Below are positions 56,811 to 64,000 of a stretch of 64,000 nt of DNA, in pieces. The position numbers were made by a program, and so were the translations under genes. How positions within the stretch are numbered: position 1 is the stretch's first letter; each line of letters begins with the position of its first letter. The notes below the pieces were generated by a model. It was not told the DNA's origin and made no database searches. It saw only the letters and a list, made by a program, of their open reading frames with translations. The stretch is from Rhodobacter ferrooxidans (lineage in GTDB: Bacteria; Pseudomonadota; Alphaproteobacteria; Rhodobacterales; Rhodobacteraceae): positions 1-64,000 of the forward strand of contig NZ_ACYY01000010.1 of assembly GCF_000176015.1 (NCBI RefSeq), given 5' to 3'.

Positions 56811-56838
56811 TCATGAGTCAATATAATTTGACATATGA
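56811..56838. promoter_or_regulatory. mtnK promoter with dyad over the -10 box
   Basis: A perfect -10 hexamer TATAAT (56822-56827) faces mtnK. It is the centre of a dyad whose arms are TCAT-N2-GTCAA (56811-56821) and TTGAC-N2-ATGA (56828-56838). No good -35 box is present. A protein bound here would control mtnK-mtnA and could also affect the divergent transketolase-RLP operon, whose ATG is 50 bp away. Confidence 0.65.
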
Positions 56839-56888
56839 AGAAGAAAGCGAAAATCATGCCGCAGCGTCGGGAGAGCAAGGGGGAGCAG

Positions 56889-58154
56889 ATGGCAATTGCA
56901 GAGTATCAGGCGCTGACGCCGCAAACCCTGCCGCAGCGGCTGGGCGGCGTTGCGGTGCTGCGCGATCGGCTGGGCGACGCGGCGGGCTGGCAGGTGCGCG
57001 AGGTTGGCGATGGCAACCTGAACCTGGTGTTCATCGTGCAAAGCCCGCTGGGTGGTGTGGTGGTGAAGCAGGCGCTGCCCTATGTGCGGCTGGTGGGCGA
57101 AAGCTGGCCCTTGCCGCTGCGCCGCAGCTTTTTCGAATACAATGCGCTGATAAGGCATCAGGCCCGCGATCCGGGGTCGGTGCCCGAGGTTTACCATTTC
57201 GACGAAGCGCAGGCGCTGGTGGTGATGGAATATCTGGGCCAGCACGTCATCCTGCGCCAGTCGCTGATGGCCGGGCGCAGGCATGAGGGGCTGGGGCAGA
57301 TGCTGGGCCGGTTCTGCGCCCGCACGCTGTTCCGCGGCTCGGATCTGTCGATGAAAGCCGCCGCGCGCAAGCAGGATCTGGCGCTGTTCGCCGCCAATAT
57401 CGAGCTGTGCGACATCACGGAATCGCTGGTGTTCACCGACCCCTATTTCGACGCAGCCCTGAACCGCTACACCCCGCAACTTGCCCCCGTGGTGGCAAGG
57501 CTGCGCGCCGATGTCGATCTGAAAATCGCGGCGCAGCATCTGAAAATGGCGTTTGCCAACAATGCCGAAACCCTGCTGCATGGCGACCTGCACACCGGCT
57601 CGGTGATGGTATCCGATAGCGAGGCCCGGGTGATCGACCCCGAGTTTGCCACCTACGGCCCGATCGGCTTTGATGTCGGCATGCTGATTTCCAACTTCCT
57701 GATGGCCTATCTGGCGCAGCCCGGTCACGGCGAAGCGCCGGGTGCCCGCGCGGGCTATCAGGACTGGATTCTGGCCGAGGTTGAAACCCTGTGGCAGACC
57801 TTCGAGGCCGAATTCACCCACCTTTGGCGCACAGAACGCAGCGGCATGCTGTATCCCGCCACGTTGTTTGAAGATCAGGGCCACGGTTATGGCGCCGAAC
57901 AGGCCCGGCTGGAACGGCTGGCGGCAATCTGGCGCGATGCACTGGGCTTCTGCGGCATCGAGATGCACCGCCGGATTCTCGGCCTTGCCCATATTGCAGA
58001 GTTCGACCGGATCGGCGATGACGCCACCCGCGCCCGGGCCGAAGCGCAGGCCCTGATGCTGGGGCGCACTCTGGCACTGGCGCGCGGCCAGATCACCGGC
58101 ATCGGGCAGGTGACTGCGCTGACCCGCGCCACAGGCAACGAGGATTTCCTATGA
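56889..58154 (+). CDS. mtnK: 5-Methylthioribose kinase (or 5-deoxyribose kinase)
   Basis: The 421-residue protein matches Mtn[12 protein letters not shown] (38-48), [18 protein letters not shown] (59-76), [11 protein letters not shown] with H231 and D233, and [17 protein letters not shown]. It phosphorylates C1 of 5-methylthioribose, and the related DrdK type acts on 5-deoxyribose. The ATG at 56889 has a strong GGGGGAG site; the ATG at 56835 lies inside the operator. It is coupled to mtnA by an ATGA overlap. No mtnB, mtnC, mtnD or mtnN was seen in this window. Confidence 0.93.
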   Translation: MAIAEYQALTPQTLPQRLGGVAVLRDRLGDAAGWQVREVGDGNLNLVFIVQSPLGGVVVKQALPYVRLVGESWPLPLRRSFFEYNALIRHQARDPGSVPEVYHFDEAQALVVMEYLGQHVILRQSLMAGRRHEGLGQMLGRFCARTLFRGSDLSMKAAARKQDLALFAANIELCDITESLVFTDPYFDAALNRYTPQLAPVVARLRADVDLKIAAQHLKMAFANNAETLLHGDLHTGSVMVSDSEARVIDPEFATYGPIGFDVGMLISNFLMAYLAQPGHGEAPGARAGYQDWILAEVETLWQTFEAEFTHLWRTERSGMLYPATLFEDQGHGYGAEQARLERLAAIWRDALGFCGIEMHRRILGLAHIAEFDRIGDDATRARAEAQALMLGRTLALARGQITGIGQVTALTRATGNEDFL

Positions 58155-59239
58155 AGATCGACGGCAAACCCTACCGCTCCATCTGGCACGACGCCGCGGG
58201 CACGGTGCAGATCATCGACCAGCGCTGGCTGCCGCATGAATTGCGCATCGTGCCGCTGCAAAGCCGGGCCGAGTTTGCCGTGGCGATCCGCGACATGTGG
58301 GTGCGGGGGGCGCCGCTGATCGGGGCGGCGGCGGCCTGGGGCATGGCGGTGCAGATGGAGCATGATGCTTCAGATGCCTCGCTTGCGGAAACCTGGCAGG
58401 TGCTGCACGAAACCCGCCCCACCGCCATCAACCTGCGCTGGGCGCTGAACGAGATGCGCAGCCTGCTGACGCCGCTGCCGCCCAGCCAGCGCGCCGCAGC
58501 CGCCCGCCGCCGCGCCATCGAGATCTGCGACGAGGATGTCGAGATCAACCGCCGCATCGGCGAAAACGGTCTGGCGATCATCCGTCAGATTGCCGCCCGC
58601 AAGAACGGCCGCGTCAACATCCTGACCCATTGCAACGCCGGTTGGCTGGCCACCGTCGATTGGGGCACCGCCACCTCGCCGATCTATCACGCGCTGGCCG
58701 CGGGCATCGACGTGCATGTCTTCGTCGATGAAACCCGGCCCCGCAATCAGGGCGCGCAACTGACGGCCTGGGAGATGAACCACCACGGCGTCAGCCATGA
58801 TCTGATCGTCGATAACGCCGGTGGCCACCTGATGCAGCATGGCGAGGTCGATATGGTGATCGTCGGCACCGACCGCACCACCTCGCAGGGCGACGTTTGC
58901 AACAAGATCGGCACCTATCTGAAGGCGCTGGCCGCCCATGCCAATGGCGTGCCGTTCTATGTGGCCTTGCCATCGCCCACTATCGACTGGACGGTTAAGG
59001 ATGGCGTCAAGGAAATCCCGATCGAGGAACGCACCGGCGCCGAGGTGACCCATGTGCAGGGCCGCGACGCGCAGGGCAAAGTCGGCCTCGTGCAAATCTC
59101 GCCCGACGGCACCCCGGCCCGCAACCCGGCCTTCGACGTGACGCCCGCGCATCTGGTGACCGGCCTGATTACCGAACGCGGGGTTTGTTCGGCCAACACC
59201 ACCGCCATGGCCGCGATGTTCCCCGATCTGCAAGGCTGA
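58151..59239 (+). CDS. mtnA: 5-Methylthioribose-1-phosphate isomerase (MtnA/DrdI type)
   Basis: The 362-residue protein has [15 protein letters not shown] (52-66), the catalytic Cys161 (THCNAG), the catalytic Asp241 ([12 protein letters not shown]) and NKIGTY. It turns methylthioribose 1-phosphate, or a 5-deoxy analogue, into the ketose 1-phosphate. That product could go to the class II aldolase or to the RLP. Several positions differ from canonical MtnA, such as [11 protein letters not shown] in place of the usual GYGTALGVI. A shifted substrate is therefore possible. Confidence 0.92.
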   Translation: MKIDGKPYRSIWHDAAGTVQIIDQRWLPHELRIVPLQSRAEFAVAIRDMWVRGAPLIGAAAAWGMAVQMEHDASDASLAETWQVLHETRPTAINLRWALNEMRSLLTPLPPSQRAAAARRRAIEICDEDVEINRRIGENGLAIIRQIAARKNGRVNILTHCNAGWLATVDWGTATSPIYHALAAGIDVHVFVDETRPRNQGAQLTAWEMNHHGVSHDLIVDNAGGHLMQHGEVDMVIVGTDRTTSQGDVCNKIGTYLKALAAHANGVPFYVALPSPTIDWTVKDGVKEIPIEERTGAEVTHVQGRDAQGKVGLVQISPDGTPARNPAFDVTPAHLVTGLITERGVCSANTTAMAAMFPDLQG

Positions 59240-59262
59240 AAAGATAGGCTTCACCTTTGCCC

Positions 59263-59333
59263 AAATATCCCCGCCGGAGGCTCTGACGGCAAAGTCAGGA
59301 GCCTCCGGCGGGGATATTTGAGAACAGATGAAA
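59263..59333 (+). repeat. 36-bp repeat, right copy, in a long inverted repeat
   Basis: The right copy of the 36-bp repeat is at 59298-59333. Its 26-bp 5' part (59294-59319) pairs with an inverted copy at 59263-59287, lacking one base, around a 6-base loop. The fold ends the mtnK-mtnA run and would make a strong RNA hairpin, so it may stop transcription or block RNA decay. The left copy is at 38655-38690. Confidence 0.85.
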
Positions 59334-59335
59334 GG

Positions 59336-60322
59336 TCAGGCTCGGTTAAAATGCCATTCGGTGTCTTGCCGCCAGAATTGCCCCGGCGCCAGTTCGATGG
59401 GCGGAAAGCCCGGATGGTTCGGCGCGTCGGGCCAGCCCTGCGCCTCGATTGCCAGCCCCTCATGCGGGCCGGTGCCGGGGCGACGGGCGTCGCGGCCATC
59501 GTAAACCTGAACCCCCGGCGCCGTGGTGGCCAGAGTCATCTGCACGCCGGATCGTCCGCGCAGCCACAGCACGTCGCGCAGCGGTTGGGGCGCATCGGCC
59601 AGGCAGAAGCAATGGTCGAGCGGCGGTTGGTTTGGGGTAATCTGCCGCAGGGTGCTGAAATCCAGCGGACTTTCCTTAGTGGCAAGGATTTCTCCGGTCG
59701 GCAGGAAATCGGCATGGGTTGGCAGATAGCGGGCGGCATCGACCCGCAGGCTGTGGCCCACCCAGGTTGGCGTGCCGTCCAGATTCCAATAGCTGTGGTT
59801 GGCGAAGTTGATCAGGGTCAGCGCGTCGGTTTCCACCTGAACGGTCAGGTGCAGGGTCGCGGGCGGCGTCAGTTCAAACCGCGCGGTGACACGGCGGTTG
59901 CCGGGAAAACCGCCCTCACCGTCGGCAAGTTGCAGACCCAGCGTGGCACTTTCCGGCTTTGCCTCCAGCACATCCCAGACCTTCAGGTGTGTGCCCGCCT
60001 TGCCGGAATGTAGGGTGATCCGGTCGTCCTGATTGGCATCAAAGCGGTGCAGGATGCCGCCCACCCGCGCCGCAGCCCCGCCAAGACGATTTGCCACCGG
60101 CCCGATCAGAGCCCCGTGATAGCGCATAGCCGCTTGGTAATCCGCCAGCCGGTCCGATCCGAGCGTCAGGCTGTAGGGGACGCCCTGCAACCAAAGCCCC
60201 TGCAGCACCGCGCCCCAGGTCAGCAAATGCGCCGTCAGATCGCCCGCCCGCAGGGTGATGCGCTGCACCATGCGCCCATCCGCCGTCACGCCGAACGGTG
60301 TTGTTGTGCCTGCAAGGTTCAA
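59336..60322 (-). CDS. Aldose 1-epimerase (GalM-like)
   Basis: The 328-residue protein has the galactose mutarotase fold markers: LLTWGAVLQGLWL, ALIGPVANRLGG, the catalytic His in NFANHSYWNL, and the catalytic Glu in LAIEAQGWPDAPN. It interconverts the alpha and beta forms of aldoses. The start appears to be TTG at 60322; no ATG gives the full N-terminal strand. It may serve xylose or the island's sugar. It lies outside the right repeat. Confidence 0.9.
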   Translation of the reverse strand: MNLAGTTTPFGVTADGRMVQRITLRAGDLTAHLLTWGAVLQGLWLQGVPYSLTLGSDRLADYQAAMRYHGALIGPVANRLGGAAARVGGILHRFDANQDDRITLHSGKAGTHLKVWDVLEAKPESATLGLQLADGEGGFPGNRRVTARFELTPPATLHLTVQVETDALTLINFANHSYWNLDGTPTWVGHSLRVDAARYLPTHADFLPTGEILATKESPLDFSTLRQITPNQPPLDHCFCLADAPQPLRDVLWLRGRSGVQMTLATTAPGVQVYDGRDARRPGTGPHEGLAIEAQGWPDAPNHPGFPPIELAPGQFWRQDTEWHFNRA

Positions 60323-60423
60323 CCCAGCCTCCCGCTTTCGCAGCTTTCGGCATCGCGCAAAGCGGCCGGCTGGTCAAGCGTCGCTGCATCAATGCTGCGC
60401 AGCGTTCGTTGCGGAATTTGCCC

Positions 60424-61290
60424 TCAGTTTTCGATCAGGCAATCCGTCAAGCCACGAGAAATGCTGCGCAGCATTTCGGCATAAAGCCCCGGCCCGGGTT
60501 GCAGCGTCATGCCTTCGATATCCTGTGGCGGGCCCAGACGGACCGCGCTGCCTTCCAGCACGATTTCCAGATATTTCGGGTCGCGTCCGGCTTCCGGAAA
60601 GGCACAGATCACCCCCGCATCTTTCATCAATGCGCTGATTTCGCTTAACTGTTCTGCACCCGGCGCTGAAGCATCCCCAAGCTCGATGGCACCAGCAACG
60701 GTCAGCCCGTATTGGTCGGCAAAATAGCCCAGCGCGTCGTGGAACACCACGAAGGGCTTGCCGCGCACCGGTGCAAGCTGGGCGGCAAGTTCGGCATCCA
60801 GTGCCTGCACGGCCATCTGCGCCGCTGCAGCATTGGCGGCATAGACCGCAGCATTCTGCGGGTCTTGCTGCGCCAGTGCCGCAGCAATCGTGGCCAGCCA
60901 GGCTTCGGCGTTCGCCGGGCTAAGCCAGGCATGCGGGTCGATGCCGCCCTCGGCAAAGTTGCGCGTCACGCCGCCGCCCTGATGCAACAGCGATACGACG
61001 CGGGCGCCTGCACCAAGGCTGGCCAGTGCGCGGTCCAGCGATGGCATCAGTTCCGGCCCGACCCAGAACACCAGATCTGCCTTGGCCAGTGCCTGCGCTT
61101 GCGACGGGCGAAGTTGGAAATCATGCGGGTCACCGCCTGCCGCCAACAACGCTTGCGGCGCGCCAAGATCGCCCATCACCTGCGCCACCAGCGAGTCCAC
61201 TGGCCCGAAATCGGTCACCACGCGCGGCACCTCGGCCAAGGCGGGGCTGGCAAGCAGACTGGCCAGAACGAACGATATGGTATAACGCAT
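60424..61290 (-). CDS. znuA: Zinc ABC transporter substrate-binding protein
   Basis: The 288-residue protein has a signal peptide (residues 1-19, SPALAE) and the cluster A-I metal-binding fold. Zinc ligands are probably the His residues in GGDPHDFQL, IDPHAWLSP and VVFHDALGYF. It lacks the long His/Asp-rich loop of many ZnuA proteins. It is divergent from zur-znuC-znuB across a Zur-type operator. Confidence 0.93.
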   Translation of the reverse strand: MRYTISFVLASLLASPALAEVPRVVTDFGPVDSLVAQVMGDLGAPQALLAAGGDPHDFQLRPSQAQALAKADLVFWVGPELMPSLDRALASLGAGARVVSLLHQGGGVTRNFAEGGIDPHAWLSPANAEAWLATIAAALAQQDPQNAAVYAANAAAAQMAVQALDAELAAQLAPVRGKPFVVFHDALGYFADQYGLTVAGAIELGDASAPGAEQLSEISALMKDAGVICAFPEAGRDPKYLEIVLEGSAVRLGPPQDIEGMTLQPGPGLYAEMLRSISRGLTDCLIEN

Positions 61291-61329
61291 CAGATCACCC
61301 TTCGCTTTCCCTCAGGCATCGGGTATTGA

Positions 61330-61344
61330 TGTAATACTATAACA
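61330..61344. promoter_or_regulatory. Zur box between znuA and zur
   Basis: TGTAATACTATAACA is an almost perfect 15-bp palindrome (6 of 7 base pairs per arm) in the 69-bp gap between the divergent znuA and zur genes. It resembles alphaproteobacterial Zur boxes. Zinc-loaded Zur would repress both transcription units from it. Confidence 0.8.
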
Positions 61345-61359
61345 TGTCAAGAGGCTTGC

Positions 61360-61842
61360 ATGGCAACCGCATCCCCAGCGTTTCACAGCCACGACCACAG
61401 CCATTGCAGCGGCGATGTTCTGGCGCGGGCCGAGGCATTGGCCGCCGAAAAGGGTCTGCGCCTGACCCCGGTGCGCCGTCGCACGCTGGAGATTCTGTTG
61501 GAATCGCATCGCGCGCTGGGCGCCTATGACGTGCTGGAACGGCTGGCCGCCGAGGGTTTCGGCAATCAGCCGCCCGTCGCCTATCGCGCGCTGGAGTTCC
61601 TTGTGGAACAAGGGCTTGCCCACCGCATCCGCCGCCTGAACGCCTTCACCGCCTGCATGCATCCGGGCCTGGCACATGCCCCTGCCTTCCTGATCTGCCG
61701 TGCCTGCGATGCCGTGGCCGAGGCCCCTGCCGCCCCGGTGCGCAAGGCCCTGGATGCCGCCGCGGCCAGCCTTGGCTTCAGCATCGAGCGTGCCAATATC
61801 GAAGCTCTGGGCCTGTGCCCCACTTGCCGAGGCACCGAATGA
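61360..61842 (+). CDS. zur: Zinc uptake regulator Zur (Fur family)
   Basis: The 160-residue Fur-family protein has the winged helix (LTPVRRRTLEILLES, NQPPVAYRALEFLVEQGLAH). Two CxxC pairs (CRAC and CPTC) hold the structural zinc. A His-rich start (FHSHDHSHC) may also bind metal. Its place next to znuA, znuC and znuB shows zinc as the signal. It overlaps znuC by four bases. Confidence 0.93.
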   Translation: MATASPAFHSHDHSHCSGDVLARAEALAAEKGLRLTPVRRRTLEILLESHRALGAYDVLERLAAEGFGNQPPVAYRALEFLVEQGLAHRIRRLNAFTACMHPGLAHAPAFLICRACDAVAEAPAAPVRKALDAAAASLGFSIERANIEALGLCPTCRGTE

Positions 61843-62612
61843 CCCTGATCGCCGCGGAAAACATCTGCGTGCGGCTGGGCGGCGCCGAGGTGCTGCACGA
61901 CGTGTCGCTGCGCGTCGGCAAGGCCGAGATCGTGACCATCCTCGGCCCCAACGGTTCGGGCAAATCCACGCTGCTGCGGGCGCTGTTGGGCATCGTGCCG
62001 CTGGCGGCGGGGCGGGTGACCCGGCAGGACGCGCTGCGCATCGGCTATGTGCCGCAGCGGCTGCACATCGACCGCAGCATGCCGATGACCGCCGGGCGGT
62101 TTTTGTCTTTGCCTGCCCGGCAGACCCCGGCGGATACCGCGGCGGCACTGGCCCGTGTGGGCGTGCCCGAGGTGGCAAATCGGCCGATGACCGGGCTTTC
62201 CGGCGGCCAGTTCCAGCGGGTGCTGCTGGCCCGCGCCCTGCTGGCCAAGCCCGACCTGCTGATTCTGGACGAACCCACCCAAGGACTGGATCAACCCGGC
62301 GAGGCCGCGTTTTATCGGCTGATCGAGGAGGTGCGGCGCGATACGCAAGTGGGCGTGCTGATGGTCAGCCACGATCTGCATGTGGTGATGAGCGCCTCGG
62401 ACCGGGTGATCTGTCTGAACGGCCATGTCTGCTGCGAGGGCACGCCGCTGGTGGTTTCCAACGCCCCGGAATACCGCGCCTTGTTCGGTCTGGGCACGCA
62501 AGGTGCGCTGGCGCTGTATCAGCATGTGCATGACCACGACCACACCCACGACCATGGCCACGGCCATGACCACGCGCATCCGCACAGCCCGGCGGAGCAT
62601 CCGCATGCTTGA
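61839..62612 (+). CDS. znuC: Zinc ABC transporter ATPase with His-rich tail
   Basis: The 257-residue ABC ATPase has Walker A GPNGSGKSTLLR, signature LSGGQFQRVLLARA, Walker B LLILDEPTQGLD and H-loop VSHDLHVV. The last about 30 residues are mostly His and Asp (HVHDHDHTHDHGHGHDHAH), likely a cytoplasmic zinc-binding tail. It powers zinc import by ZnuAB. Confidence 0.95.
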   Translation: MTLIAAENICVRLGGAEVLHDVSLRVGKAEIVTILGPNGSGKSTLLRALLGIVPLAAGRVTRQDALRIGYVPQRLHIDRSMPMTAGRFLSLPARQTPADTAAALARVGVPEVANRPMTGLSGGQFQRVLLARALLAKPDLLILDEPTQGLDQPGEAAFYRLIEEVRRDTQVGVLMVSHDLHVVMSASDRVICLNGHVCCEGTPLVVSNAPEYRALFGLGTQGALALYQHVHDHDHTHDHGHGHDHAHPHSPAEHPHA

Positions 62613-63396
62613 CGATTTCCTGATCCGCGCCGCCTTGGCGGGCATTGGCGTGGCGCTGGCGGCGGGGCCGCTGGGGTCGTTCGTGGTCTGGCGGCGGATG
62701 GCCTATTTCGGCGACGCCACGGCACATGCGGCGATTCTGGGCGTGGCTTTGGCGCTGGCGACCGACCTGCCGATCGGGCTTGGCACGCTGCTGGTGGCGT
62801 TGGCGATGGCGGCCACGGTTTCGACACTGGCGGCGCGTGGCTGGGCGATGGACACCACGCTGGGGGTGCTGGCCCATTCGGCGCTGGCCTTCGGGCTGGT
62901 GGCGGTCAGCTTCATCCCCGAGGTGCGGGTGGACCTGGCCTCGTATCTGTTCGGCGACATTCTGGCGGTATCGCGCGTTGATCTGGGGTTCATCTGGGGC
63001 GGGGCGGCGCTGGTTTTGGCGCTGCTGGTCTGGCGGTGGTCGGCACTGCTGACGTCAACGCTCAGCGAGGACCTGGCCTGTGCCTCGGGGCTGAACCCCG
63101 ACCGCGAGCGGCTGATCCTGACGCTGGCGCTGGCGGTGGTGGTGGCGGTGGCGTTGAAAGTGATCGGCGCCCTGTTGATCGCCGCGATGCTGATCATCCC
63201 CGCCGCCGCCGCGCGTGGGCTGGCCCGCAGCCCGGAACAGATGGCGGTTCTGGCGGCGCTCATCGGCATGGCTTCTGCTTTGGGTGGTTTGCGGATGTCG
63301 CTGAGTTACGACACCCCGGCCGGCCCTTCGATCGTGGCGGTGGCGGCCTGCGTTTTCTGCGTGGTCGCCATTGTCAGCCGCAGGCGGCACGACTGA
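62605..63396 (+). CDS. znuB: Zinc ABC transporter permease
   Basis: The 263-residue membrane protein has about eight helices and the ABC-3 family pattern: GPLGSFVVWRRMAYFGDATAHAAILGVAL, SYLFGDILAVS, and VIGALLIAAMLIIPAAAARGLA. It forms the zinc channel. It overlaps znuC by eight bases and ends three bases before the convergent ureidoglycolate lyase gene. Confidence 0.95.
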   Translation: MLDDFLIRAALAGIGVALAAGPLGSFVVWRRMAYFGDATAHAAILGVALALATDLPIGLGTLLVALAMAATVSTLAARGWAMDTTLGVLAHSALAFGLVAVSFIPEVRVDLASYLFGDILAVSRVDLGFIWGGAALVLALLVWRWSALLTSTLSEDLACASGLNPDRERLILTLALAVVVAVALKVIGALLIAAMLIIPAAAARGLARSPEQMAVLAALIGMASALGGLRMSLSYDTPAGPSIVAVAACVFCVVAIVSRRRHD

Positions 63397-63398
63397 CC

Positions 63399-63887
63399 CT
63401 AGCCCTTCAGAACGGTGAACGGTGTGGGCAGCGAAAACTCCTGAAGATTTGCGCCGGGGCCGATGCGGTCGATCACGGCGAACAGGCCTGGGGCGTGCAG
63501 CGGCGTCAGCACGCCATGCCAGGTGCCGCGGTGCAGGTTGATGCCTTGGGCGCCATTGGTCAGGAAAGCGCGCGGCGTGCCGGGGGCGCCATTGTCGTCG
63601 GGCGCCACGATCACCAGAAACGGCTGTGCGGTCATCGGCAGGAAGGCTTGCGAGCCTTCGGGGTGCCGCTCCAGCAGGTCCAGCCGGTAGGGCAGGCTGC
63701 GCGGCTCGGCGTGGAAGATCGAGATGCCGGCGCGGCCATCGGTGAGGTCGAGCCGGGCGCGGTCGTGGAAGCGGGCGCAGAGGCCCCGATTGATCATCCG
63801 GTCGGGCGGGCCTGCGGCTTGCAGCACATCGCCGAACGGGGCGAAGGCTTCGGGCGTCAGGGGTTCGGTGTGCAGGGTGCGGGGCAT
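63399..63887 (-). CDS. allA: Ureidoglycolate lyase
   Basis: The 162-residue protein has a cupin-like fold. It opens with LTPEAFAPFGDVLQ and contains FLPMTAQPFLVIVAP and INLHRGTWHGVLTPL, the AllA signature. The enzyme splits ureidoglycolate to glyoxylate and urea in purine breakdown. The neighbouring purine genes would lie beyond the right edge of the window. The ATG at 63887 gives the expected length. Confidence 0.92.
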   Translation of the reverse strand: MPRTLHTEPLTPEAFAPFGDVLQAAGPPDRMINRGLCARFHDRARLDLTDGRAGISIFHAEPRSLPYRLDLLERHPEGSQAFLPMTAQPFLVIVAPDDNGAPGTPRAFLTNGAQGINLHRGTWHGVLTPLHAPGLFAVIDRIGPGANLQEFSLPTPFTVLKG

Positions 63888-63972
63888 CGGGCGTTGGTTC
63901 CGGCTGTTATGGCAGAGGCGGGGGCTACCTGCCCCCCAGTCCGGCCCGGCCACGGGCCGGGCGTTCTTCGCG

Positions 63973-63995
63973 GAAAACCTCCACTGGAGGTTTTC
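63973..63995. terminator. Bidirectional terminator-like hairpin at the window end
   Basis: GAAAACCTCC (63973-63982) and GGAGGTTTTC (63986-63995) form a perfect 10-bp stem with a 3-base loop, with T-runs inside both arms. A second GC hairpin, GCCCGGCC/GGCCGGGC, lies at 63944-63962. Confidence 0.6.
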
Positions 63996-64000
63996 TGATC

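Noticed and set aside
56835-56888. Upstream ATG of mtnK at 56835
   Set aside because: It lies inside the operator dyad, has no ribosome site, and adds residues not expected in MtnK. The ATG at 56889 has a strong GGGGGAG site.
1-64000. CRISPR arrays, prophage modules or toxin-antitoxin pairs
   Set aside because: I looked for regularly spaced repeats, phage structural genes and small toxin-like pairs and saw none. Only the dispersed 36-bp repeat and IS remnants were found.

Overview
The window is GC-rich DNA from an alphaproteobacterium, almost certainly of the family Rhodobacteraceae. The strongest sign is the photosynthesis and redox control block at 10.0-15.4 kb: ahcY, an H-NS-like hvrA, regA, senC and a divergent regB, in the order known from Rhodobacter. 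The RegA and RegB proteins carry the family's expected phospho-acceptor, histidine and redox cysteine. The rest fits a free-living, metabolically versatile member of that family.

Layout: 0-2.8 kb is a scar of decayed insertion sequences (two IS3-type, one IS66-type) around a tRNA-Thr(CGU) gene. 2.9-9.3 kb is housekeeping: a HemY/TPR protein, a mitofilin-like membrane protein, hemD, then divergent tsaD-gpsA-YciI-EVE. 9.28-9.42 kb holds a candidate structured small RNA. 9.5-15.4 kb is the DUF2853/ahcY/RegBA block. 15.5-25.5 kb is a forward run: a PAS protein, tsaE, amgK-murU (peptidoglycan sugar recycling) and addB-addA (double-strand break repair). 25.5-30.4 kb has a phosphomannomutase, a periplasmic MsrA, an FG-GAP repeat protein and a ROK repressor. 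30.6-36.6 kb is a complete D-xylose operon (xylFHGBA).

The most interesting part is 38.7-59.3 kb, a sugar-catabolic island bracketed by two copies of a 36-bp repeat. It encodes a GlpSTPQV-like ABC importer with two unequal ATPases and a DUF2160 protein, a PfkB kinase, split DhaK/DhaL, a SorC regulator and a class II aldolase/SDR fusion. It continues with a TIM-barrel isomerase, EryI-like RpiB, EryH-like TpiA, a class II aldolase, a RuBisCO-like protein (RLP), a two-subunit transketolase, and divergently MtnK and MtnA. MtnK, MtnA and the class II aldolase resemble the salvage of 5-methylthioribose or 5-deoxyribose to DHAP. DhaK/L, EryH-like and EryI-like resemble L-erythrulose to D-erythrose 4-phosphate. 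The RLP directly abuts the transketolase genes and shares a promoter region with mtnK. I do not know a described pathway that uses this whole set. The window ends with an aldose epimerase, a zinc uptake locus (znuA, zur, znuC, znuB) with a Zur-type operator, and a ureidoglycolate lyase.

All functions are inferred from reading the sequence; no database search was run.
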